The notes under the pieces are model-generated. The model did not search any database. It saw only the letters and a list, made by a program, of their open reading frames with translations, and was not told the DNA's origin. Positions 1-5,420 of a stretch of DNA of 6,345 nucleotides are shown here, in pieces. The translations under genes and the position numbers were made by a program. Each line of letters begins with the position of its first letter. Within the stretch, counting starts at the first letter, position 1. This stretch comes from Flavobacteriales bacterium. GTDB taxonomy: Bacteria; Bacteroidota; Bacteroidia; Flavobacteriales_D; Crocinitomicaceae. The DNA lies in assembly GCA_947462695.1 (NCBI GenBank), contig CANHQC010000123.1, positions 1-6,345 of the forward strand, written 5' to 3'.

Positions 1-760
1 CCGCACAAAGCAGTCTGGAAATGTTCCTTCAGCAATGAAAAAAGAATTGGAAGAAACAAGAACAATGGGATATTCCAATGCCCTGCCGACTTCGGCATCG
101 GATATGGAATTGGACAGCCGTTCATCCGCTGAATTTGTTCAAGTAATGCGCCAATTAACCGCAGCTGAATTTAAAATTGATCTTCCCTACTCTATCAAAT
201 CAGATAATGAACAACACATGGTATTAATTAAAGTCTCTGATCTTGAAGCAAATTATACCTACTACAGCGTTCCAAAACTTGACAATGGCGTATACCTCGT
301 TGCCGAAATTACCAAATTAGACGAGCTTGGATTGGTTCCTGCAAGTGCGAACATTTTCTTTGATGGCAGTTATGTGGGAGAAACATACATCGATCCAACA
401 GCAATGGAAGATACACTGACCTTGAGCCTAGGTCGCGATCCAAACCTACAAGTGAAACGTACATTAATCAAAGAGGAATCGAAAGAAAAGGTTATTGGTG
501 ATAAAAAGGAACGATCAATGTCCTATACGTTCGAAGCACGAAATGGAAAAGCAACAGATATTGAACTTGTCATTCTTGATCAATTACCATTATCCAGAAA
601 CGCTGAAATTGAAATCGAAAAAATTAATCTAGATAAAGGAAAACTTGATGAATCTTCTGGTATTGTCGAATGGCGGTTCAAACTTAAATCGAAAGAAACA
701 AGGAAATTTGCGTTTTCATTCAAGGTTAAACATGCGAAAGATAAAATGGTATACCTGTGA
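1..760 (+). CDS. DUF4139 domain protein (MuiA-like), C-terminal part
   Basis: This is the 3' part of a gene whose start lies before the window. The frame is open from base 2, so the Met codon at 35 is probably internal rather than the start. The visible 252 residues look like the C-terminal DUF4139 domain of 'mucoidy inhibitor MuiA' family proteins. Family-like stretches, counted from Met35, are PASANIFFDGSYVGETYI (102-119), LSLGRDP (130-136), LDQLPLSRNAEIEI (181-194) and the closing beta-rich WRFKLKSKE (213-221). Full-length members usually have a signal peptide, an N-terminal DUF4140 domain and a coiled coil before this region; those would lie upstream and cannot be seen. The charged opening (MKKELEE) may be the end of such a linker. 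The family's biochemical function is not established. The gene ends just before a strong terminator, so it is transcriptionally separate from ispH downstream. Confidence 0.85.
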   Translation, partial: RTKQSGNVPSAMKKELEETRTMGYSNALPTSASDMELDSRSSAEFVQVMRQLTAAEFKIDLPYSIKSDNEQHMVLIKVSDLEANYTYYSVPKLDNGVYLVAEITKLDELGLVPASANIFFDGSYVGETYIDPTAMEDTLTLSLGRDPNLQVKRTLIKEESKEKVIGDKKERSMSYTFEARNGKATDIELVILDQLPLSRNAEIEIEKINLDKGKLDESSGIVEWRFKLKSKETRKFAFSFKVKHAKDKMVYL

Positions 761-802
761 TTTGCAGTTCTCTTTTAATTCATAACATTACTTAAATGCA
801 TT

Positions 803-840
803 GAAGTGGTTGTCAGAATATAGGCAACCACTTTTATTTT
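803..840 (+). terminator. Intrinsic terminator after the DUF4139 gene
   Basis: The arm AAGTGGTTG (804-812) pairs perfectly with CAACCACTT (825-833). A T-G wobble and a C-G pair (813-814 with 823-824) extend the stem to 11 bp with an 8-base loop. The T-rich tail TTTTATTTT begins within the last stem bases. It lies 43 bases after the stop codon at 758-760 and insulates the next gene. Confidence 0.85.
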
Positions 841-864
841 ACAACATATCTTTTCTGCAGGTGT

Positions 865-872
865 TATATTTG
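865..872 (+). promoter_or_regulatory. Putative Bacteroidota -7 element for ispH
   Basis: TATATTTG matches the Bacteroidota sigma-A -7 consensus TAnnTTTG at every fixed position. I found no clear TTG -33 element at the usual distance upstream, only a T-rich stretch near 834-841. Transcription would begin near 877-880, giving a leader of only about 10 bases before the ATG at 889. The preceding terminator makes a promoter in this gap likely. Confidence 0.5.
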
Positions 873-888
873 TATTTAAATTAAATGC

Positions 889-2115
889 ATGAAACAGTTT
901 GAAATCCCCGACTTCTACCGATCACCAATCATAAGCAGGGTGAAAATGAAGCGAAAAATGGAAGATCCAAGAAAGAAGGATTTTACGCCAACTGTTTTAC
1001 AATTCGGCCCAATTGAATTCATCATTGCTAGGCATTTTGGTTTTTGTTATGGGGTAGAAAATGCCATTGAAATATCTTACAAAGCGATTCATGACAATCC
1101 GGGAAAACGAATTTTTCTATTAAGTCAAATGATTCATAATCCAGATGTTAATGCAGATTTATTGGCAAATGGAGTGCAATTCATTCAAGACACAGACGGA
1201 AAACAACTTATTGAATGGGAAGAAATCAGTTCCGATGATGTAGTGATCATCCCTGCATTCGGAACGACCGTGGAAATTGAATCCATCTTGAAAGCCAAAA
1301 ACGTATGTATTGAACAGTACAATACGACTTGTCCGTTTGTAGAGAAAGTTTGGAATCGATCAGAAAAGTTAGGTAAAACCGAGCATTCAATTATCATTCA
1401 TGGAAAGTACAACCATGAAGAAACACGCGCCACATTTTCACACAGCCAACAAAATGCGCCTGCGATCATCTTGAAAGATTTAAGTGAGGCACAGTTTCTT
1501 GGGGAGGTCATTAAAGGAAAAAAATCGAAATCTGAATTTTACGCCTTTTTTGACGGAAAATATTCAACAGGGTTTGATCCAGATATTCACTTAACCAAAA
1601 TTGGCGTCGTAAATCAAACCACGATGTTAGCCACTGAAACACAAGAAATTAGTGACTACCTAAGACAGGTTATGTTAGCTGTACATGGCGATGGAAATAT
1701 AAAAAATCACATTGCAGATACAAGAGACACCCTTTGCTATGCGACAAATGACAATCAATCAGCTACCTACGGATTAATGGAGGAAAAAGCAGATTTAGCC
1801 ATCGTAATTGGTGGGTATAATAGTTCAAATACCACGCATCTTGTAGAATTATTAGAAACTAAATTTCCCACATTTTTCATTAAATCACAAGAAGAAATTA
1901 CGTCCATTTCATCTATCAATTCGTTTAATATACATTCGAATAAACTGGAGGAGAACATCCCATTTATTACCAACATAAATCGTTCTTTGCGTGTAATCAT
2001 TACTTCAGGAGCCTCTTGTCCTGATTCCATAGTAGATGGTGTGTTGCAGCGCTTACTCTCCTATTTTCCGGATACTCAACCTATTGATTCTGTATTAAAA
2101 TCCTTTCAGCCATAG
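889..2115 (+). CDS. ispH: 4-hydroxy-3-methylbut-2-enyl diphosphate reductase (IspH), long form
   Basis: IspH reduces HMBPP to IPP and DMAPP, the last step of the MEP isoprenoid pathway, using a cytosolic [4Fe-4S] cluster. The three expected cluster cysteines are visible: C53 in FGFCYGVENA, C148 in NTTCPF and C283 in DTLCYAT. Substrate-binding motifs are also present: MIHNP (H83), IIHGKYNHEET (168-179; H176), VNQTT (241-245), GGYNSSNT (308-315) and SGASCPD (373-379). At 408 residues it is about 90 longer than E. coli IspH (316). The extra length is an N-terminal extension of about 40 residues and an insert around 205-237 containing GFDPD. The HGKYNHEET and GFDPD features resemble the long plant and cyanobacterial enzymes more than the E. 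coli type. The start at 889 fits the N-terminal sequence typical of Bacteroidota IspH (MKxFEIPxFYRSPIIS). No Shine-Dalgarno sequence is seen. The cyclase gene follows after 48 bases with no convincing terminator, so the two may be co-transcribed. Confidence 0.96.
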   Translation: MKQFEIPDFYRSPIISRVKMKRKMEDPRKKDFTPTVLQFGPIEFIIARHFGFCYGVENAIEISYKAIHDNPGKRIFLLSQMIHNPDVNADLLANGVQFIQDTDGKQLIEWEEISSDDVVIIPAFGTTVEIESILKAKNVCIEQYNTTCPFVEKVWNRSEKLGKTEHSIIIHGKYNHEETRATFSHSQQNAPAIILKDLSEAQFLGEVIKGKKSKSEFYAFFDGKYSTGFDPDIHLTKIGVVNQTTMLATETQEISDYLRQVMLAVHGDGNIKNHIADTRDTLCYATNDNQSATYGLMEEKADLAIVIGGYNSSNTTHLVELLETKFPTFFIKSQEEITSISSINSFNIHSNKLEENIPFITNINRSLRVIITSGASCPDSIVDGVLQRLLSYFPDTQPIDSVLKSFQP

Positions 2116-2163
2116 ATATTTCGTTCATATTGAACAGAATTTTGCTATTTTGAATGACAAAGG

Positions 2164-3858
2164 ATGATTGAGCGGTTTATAAATATTTTAATAATTGATT
2201 CAAATATTAGGAATCAAAAAGGCTTGAAGGAAATTCTTTTAGGCAATGGGAACAACATCTTAATAGCCAATTCAGTTGAAGAAGGAATTGCGATCGTTCA
2301 ATCGAAAGAAGTTGGTATTTTAATTTTAAATATTGACGAACGATTTTCAAGTGGATTTGAGGTACTTGAACAACTCAAGAATGAAAGTCTGTCCAAAACC
2401 ATGTACAAGCTTGTTTCGACCGAAAATGCGTCAAAAGGAACCAAATTTGTTAGGGGATTTATCGATGGTGCAGTTGATTTCATTACCATCCCTTTCAACC
2501 CCATCCTCATACGTTCAAAACTCGATATTTTTAAAGCACTTTACCACAAGGATCAGCGAATAAATCAGCTGTTAACAAATATCTTCCCTGTCAACGTGCT
2601 GGAAAACTTGCATTTACATAATAAATACACGCCGAAAAGAGTAGAACAAGGGGTCGTTTTATTCACTGATTTTGTCAATTTCTCTTCACGTGCAAAACGC
2701 ACAAAACCGCTTAAATTAGTCAAGACACTTGAATATTATTTCAATGCATTCGATGAAATAACTGAAAGGTATAAACTTGAAAAAATCAAAACAATTGGTG
2801 ACGCTTATATGGCATTAGCTGGGGTGACTGAAAATGAACCAGAACCCGTCATCAGAGCGTGCCTCGCAGCTATCGAAATACGCGATTTCATGCGCACTGA
2901 ACGAGATGTAAACAACGCATTTTCATCCGAATGTTGGGAAATAAGAATCGGACTTCATATGGGTCCACTGGTTGCTGGAATCATTGGCAGCAGCAAAATG
3001 AGTTTTGATATATGGGGTGATACGGTGAATATTGCCGCCCGAACCGAAGCAGCCTCTTCTCCAGGAACAATTTTAATTACGAAAACGATAGCCACAGAAA
3101 TTGATCAGCTTTTTGAAATTGAATCGAAAGGTATGATGGATATTCATAAACGTGGCGGTCGTATTGCAACTTTTTCATTGACTAAGTTAAAAAATGAATT
3201 TTCCCTCTACAGCAATGGAAGAGTGGCTAATTCAGCCATTCGAAAGAAATGTGGACTTTCAACGATTGATTTTCAACGGATGCGTGAAGACATTCTCATG
3301 CGCATGAGGGCCCTTATGCCCGATACAATTGTATACCATGATGTTAGCCACACCTTGAACGTAGAGAAATCAGCCATGCGTTATGCACAGCTTGAAGGAA
3401 TTACCCCCCACGAATTGCAATTATTACAAACTGCAGCATTGTATCATGATACTGGTTACCTTTTCGAATACCAAACAAATGAGGAATATGCCGTTCAATT
3501 AGCACAAAAACAGTTGCCAAAATTTGGTTACTCAGCAGATGAAATTGATGTAGTAACACGCATTATTCGTGCTACTGAATCTAGCGAACCTCAAACAGTA
3601 CTTGAAAAAATAATGTGTGATGCAGATCATGATTATTTAGGCAGACCGGATTATTATACAATTGCAAACAAATTGAGAGAGGAATTAAAAAATCAAGGAA
3701 GGACATTTACAGAATATGATTGGTTGAATTTTCAATTGAACTATTTATCTAATGTTCATCGTTACCACACAGATACGGCTAAAAACATTCGTCTTAGCGG
3801 AAAACAAGTTAGAATTTCAGAATTAAGAAACAGTTTACAAACATTATTGGAATCATGA
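2164..3858 (+). CDS. Receiver-like / class III adenylate cyclase / HD-domain protein
   Basis: A 564-residue soluble protein with three domains; I see no signal peptide or membrane segment. Residues about 6-125 resemble a response-regulator receiver (ILIID near 9-12, SGFEVLEQLK, GAVDFITIPFNP). The phosphoacceptor position aligns to N56 instead of Asp, the second acidic-pocket residue is S13, and the conserved Lys of TKPF is I109, so phosphorylation is unlikely. Residues about 160-340 form a class III cyclase domain with a full catalytic set: metal ligands D169 (LFTDF) and D213 (KTIGDAYMA), adenine-selecting K209 and D282 (FDIWGD), and transition-state residues N289 and R293 (TVNIAAR). This predicts ATP to cAMP. 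Residues about 370-540 form an HD phosphohydrolase domain: H396 (VSHT), H428-D429 (LYHDTGY) and D486/D488 (CDADHDYLG). Its substrate is unknown. An in-frame TGA at 2155-2157 makes 2164 the earliest possible ATG. The stop codon overlaps the next gene's start, suggesting translational coupling. Confidence 0.92.
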   Translation: MIERFINILIIDSNIRNQKGLKEILLGNGNNILIANSVEEGIAIVQSKEVGILILNIDERFSSGFEVLEQLKNESLSKTMYKLVSTENASKGTKFVRGFIDGAVDFITIPFNPILIRSKLDIFKALYHKDQRINQLLTNIFPVNVLENLHLHNKYTPKRVEQGVVLFTDFVNFSSRAKRTKPLKLVKTLEYYFNAFDEITERYKLEKIKTIGDAYMALAGVTENEPEPVIRACLAAIEIRDFMRTERDVNNAFSSECWEIRIGLHMGPLVAGIIGSSKMSFDIWGDTVNIAARTEAASSPGTILITKTIATEIDQLFEIESKGMMDIHKRGGRIATFSLTKLKNEFSLYSNGRVANSAIRKKCGLSTIDFQRMREDILMRMRALMPDTIVYHDVSHTLNVEKSAMRYAQLEGITPHELQLLQTAALYHDTGYLFEYQTNEEYAVQLAQKQLPKFGYSADEIDVVTRIIRATESSEPQTVLEKIMCDADHDYLGRPDYYTIANKLREELKNQGRTFTEYDWLNFQLNYLSNVHRYHTDTAKNIRLSGKQVRISELRNSLQTLLES

Positions 3859-4403
3859 AAATATACACTAAAAAAGGAGATCAAGGTACAACCGGATTAA
3901 TTGGTGGGACACGCGTACTAAAAAGTTCAATGAGAATAGAATCATACGGCACCGTTGATGAGTTGAATTCATACATTGGTCTTGTGAGAGATCAAACCAT
4001 TAAAGAGGAATTGAAAATTCAATTGATTGAAATACAAGACAGGCTGTTTACAATTGGCTCAAGTCTGGCGAGTGATCCGGAAAAATCCACCATGAAAATA
4101 CCAGACCTTAACGATGAAGATGTAGCTGCCCTTGAAAAGTGGATGGATGAAATGAACGATACGCTTCCTGAAATGCGAAGCTTTATTTTACCGGGTGGAC
4201 ATACAACCGTTTCTTTCTGTCACATTGCGCGCTGCGTATGTAGACGTGCTGAACGCATTATTGTTGATCTTAGTCAGCATGAATTTGTAGCAGCATTAGT
4301 ACTGACTTATTTGAATCGACTGAGTGATTACCTTTTTATGCTCTCAAGGAAAATATCACAAGATTTGGGTGCAGTTGAACAACCTTGGAAACCAAGAGTT
4401 TAA
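3855..4403 (+). CDS. pduO: PduO-type cob(I)alamin adenosyltransferase
   Basis: This cytosolic enzyme transfers the adenosyl group of ATP to cob(I)alamin or a cobinamide precursor, making the coenzyme form needed by methylmalonyl-CoA mutase and similar enzymes. At 182 residues it has the usual length. Family motifs are complete: the N-terminal ATP-binding segment YTKKGDQGTTGLIGG (4-18), YGTVDELNSYIG (31-42; D35, E36), FILPGG (110-115), CRRAER (129-134), YLNRLSDYLFMLSR (152-165) and the closing WKPR (178-181). The family works as a trimer of four- or five-helix bundles. ATG at 3855 overlaps the cyclase stop as ATGA, so it is probably translationally coupled to the cyclase. No strong terminator follows, but the next gene has its own promoter. 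No other cobalamin genes and no cobalamin riboswitch are visible, so this window does not show whether the cell makes B12 or salvages it. NCBI-style names (cobO, pduO, MMAB) vary; the PduO fold assignment is firm. Confidence 0.95.
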   Translation: MKIYTKKGDQGTTGLIGGTRVLKSSMRIESYGTVDELNSYIGLVRDQTIKEELKIQLIEIQDRLFTIGSSLASDPEKSTMKIPDLNDEDVAALEKWMDEMNDTLPEMRSFILPGGHTTVSFCHIARCVCRRAERIIVDLSQHEFVAALVLTYLNRLSDYLFMLSRKISQDLGAVEQPWKPRV

Positions 4404-4456
4404 ATCCTTTTCATCTAAAGATAACATGCTACGAATTAAAGTTTTCAAACCAGAAT

Positions 4457-4486
4457 TTGGAAAGTTTGAAATAAAGTCTATTTTTG
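4457..4486 (+). promoter_or_regulatory. Bacteroidota-type promoter for the DUF2795 gene
   Basis: TTG at 4457-4459 and TATTTTTG at 4479-4486 match the Bacteroidota sigma-A pattern TTG-N17-23-TAnnTTTG, with a 19-base spacer and no mismatch in the fixed positions. It is the best promoter in the window. It lies in the 111-base gap after the adenosyltransferase and predicts transcription from about 4490-4493, giving a leader of roughly 22-25 bases. Confidence 0.7.
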
Positions 4487-4503
4487 CGCAAAATAACACA
4501 ATA

Positions 4504-4509
4504 AAGGAG
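4504..4509 (+). promoter_or_regulatory. Strong Shine-Dalgarno site AAGGAG
   Basis: AAGGAG ends five bases before the ATG at 4515, a near-ideal anti-SD match and spacing. It stands out because the other genes in the window have no recognisable Shine-Dalgarno site, as is common in Bacteroidota. With the strong promoter and terminator it suggests a highly expressed small gene. Confidence 0.7.
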
Positions 4510-4514
4510 TAAAA

Positions 4515-4736
4515 ATGTACTGGACATTAGAACTAGCATCCTATTTGGAAGACGCACCTTGGCCGGCAGCTAAAGATGAATTAATCGACTTTGCAATCAG
4601 GACAGGGGCTCCCCTAGAGGTAGTGGAAAACCTTCAAGATCTAGAGGACGAAGGAGATATTTATGAGAGTATCGAAGAAATTTGGCCTGATTATCCCTCT
4701 CGAGAGGATTTCTTGTTCAATGAAGATGAATATTAA
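4515..4736 (+). CDS. Small, very acidic DUF2795 family protein
   Basis: A 73-residue protein recognisable as the Bacteroidota form of DUF2795, of unknown function. It opens with MYWTLELASYLEDAPWPA, has a central ENLQDLEDEGDIYESIEEIWPDYP (38-61) and ends FLFNEDEY. By my count it has 22 Asp/Glu against 3 Lys/Arg, so it is strongly acidic. It has no signal peptide, Cys or membrane segment and should be a cytosolic helical protein. The whole cassette is compact: its own consensus promoter, a strong Shine-Dalgarno site and a UUCG-loop terminator. This points to a monocistronic, probably abundant product. An acidic small protein could bind a basic partner or mimic nucleic acid, but nothing in the sequence proves this. 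Confidence 0.9.
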   Translation: MYWTLELASYLEDAPWPAAKDELIDFAIRTGAPLEVVENLQDLEDEGDIYESIEEIWPDYPSREDFLFNEDEY

Positions 4737-4738
4737 TT

Positions 4739-4767
4739 AAAGTCCCACTTCGGTGGGATTTTTTTTT
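4739..4767 (+). terminator. Intrinsic terminator with C(UUCG)G tetraloop
   Basis: TCCCAC (4743-4748) and GTGGGA (4753-4758) pair around the loop TTCG, giving the very stable C(UUCG)G hairpin. A G-T wobble and A-T pairs extend it to about 10 bp (4739-4748 with 4753-4762). Nine consecutive T residues follow (4759-4767). It lies directly after the DUF2795 stop codon and ends five bases before the next start codon. Confidence 0.95.
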
Positions 4768-4772
4768 GACCT

Positions 4773-5339
4773 ATGAATTTACTCGGACACCTATATTTTT
4801 CATGCAACGACAAAGAACTCATGCTTGCCAATTTATTTGGTGATCATTTCCATGGAAGAAATTATTCCCATTTCCCGAAAATCATTCAACACGGCATTAC
4901 ACTGCATCGCCAAATTGATCACTATATTGATCATCATGAAACAGTAAAAGAACTTCGTTTACAACTCTATCATGACCTACCTAAAGTGGCCGGAATAGCC
5001 ATTGATTTGTATTTCGATCATTTATTAGCAGAACATTGGTCATCCTATCACCACTTGCCAATGGATCTATTCCTTGATCAATTTTATGGTTTTCATTCAC
5101 AATACTGGGAGGATTATCCGGGAGATTTTCGACTTTTTATTGATCAATTAAAAACTAACAAATGGATCAACCATTACGGGACAACCTATGGTTTAAGTAA
5201 GTCAAGTGAAGGTGTTGGTAAGCGGCTTTCATTTAAAAATAAATTGAGCGAGGCACCGACGGTTTATTTATCAAATAAAGCAGTAATTCAAGATGCATTT
5301 GGCACGTTCATGAAAGATGCTATTCAACAATTCAGTTAA
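4773..5339 (+). CDS. acpH: Acyl carrier protein phosphodiesterase (AcpH-like, DUF479)
   Basis: AcpH removes the 4'-phosphopantetheine arm from holo-ACP, giving apo-ACP; the family belongs to the HD phosphohydrolase superfamily. The 188-residue length is close to E. coli AcpH (193). Matching features are the N-terminus MNLLGHLYFS (E. coli MNFLAHLHLA), ANLFGDHFHG with D24 at the position of the E. coli catalytic Asp, HGITLHRQIDHYIDHH (40-55) and FDHLLAEHW (81-89). The start is fixed: the codon at 4767-4769 is an in-frame TGA, and MNLLGHL is the conserved family start. No Shine-Dalgarno site exists, and only five bases separate the ATG from the terminator T-run; I found no -7 element just upstream. 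Expression may depend on read-through. The family is widely annotated from E. coli work, and activity in Bacteroidota is inferred. The C-terminal third (from about 140) is less family-like to my eye. Confidence 0.88.
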   Translation: MNLLGHLYFSCNDKELMLANLFGDHFHGRNYSHFPKIIQHGITLHRQIDHYIDHHETVKELRLQLYHDLPKVAGIAIDLYFDHLLAEHWSSYHHLPMDLFLDQFYGFHSQYWEDYPGDFRLFIDQLKTNKWINHYGTTYGLSKSSEGVGKRLSFKNKLSEAPTVYLSNKAVIQDAFGTFMKDAIQQFS

Positions 5340-5390
5340 AGACTAATTGCTGTACTGAAGGCCCTTCACCTTAAATCTCATAGAATGTCG

Positions 5391-5407
5391 TATATTTCGA
5401 ACGAAAT
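5391..5407 (+). promoter_or_regulatory. Weak -7-like element overlapping an inverted repeat
   Basis: TATATTTC (5391-5398) matches seven of eight positions, counting the two free ones, of TAnnTTTG, with C in place of the final G and no clear TTG upstream. It overlaps ATTTCG-AA-CGAAAT (5394-5407), a perfect 6-bp inverted repeat with a 2-base spacer. The site is 14 to 30 bases before the GTG at 5421, where a promoter and operator would be expected. Both motifs are short and AT-rich, so chance is a real alternative. Confidence 0.3.
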
Positions 5408-5420
5408 TTGAAATCAACTT

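Noticed and set aside
885..902. Five-codon upstream-overlapping reading frame starting ATG at 885, across the ispH start
   Set aside because: It arises from the chance ATGCATG overlap, has no ribosome binding site and is too short to support as a regulatory peptide.
1185..2030. Minus-strand open frames within ispH (1185-1397 and 1767-2030)
   Set aside because: They are antisense to a strongly conserved gene, with no recognisable protein features or start signals.
2123..2135. Small hairpin GTTCA-TAT-TGAAC between ispH and the cyclase gene, as a terminator
   Set aside because: The stem is only 5 bp with a 3-base loop, AT-rich, and followed by AGAATTTTGC rather than a T-run. It is too weak to call.
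2146..2152. TATTTTG before the cyclase start as a -7 promoter element
   Set aside because: It is one base short of TAnnTTTG, and the nearest TTG (2130-2132) is only 13 bases upstream, outside the usual spacing.
2298..2563. Short open frames on both strands inside the receiver-like region of the cyclase
   Set aside because: They are shadows of the cyclase reading frame, whose domains are continuous across this region.
4324..4512. Open frame overlapping the end of the adenosyltransferase gene and the following gap
   Set aside because: It lies in another frame of a well-supported gene, has no family resemblance, and runs through the promoter and ribosome binding site of the DUF2795 gene.
5356..5368. 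TGAAG-GCC-CTTCA hairpin after acpH, as a terminator
   Set aside because: The stem is 5 bp and no T-run follows. It could be a weak pause or a chance palindrome.
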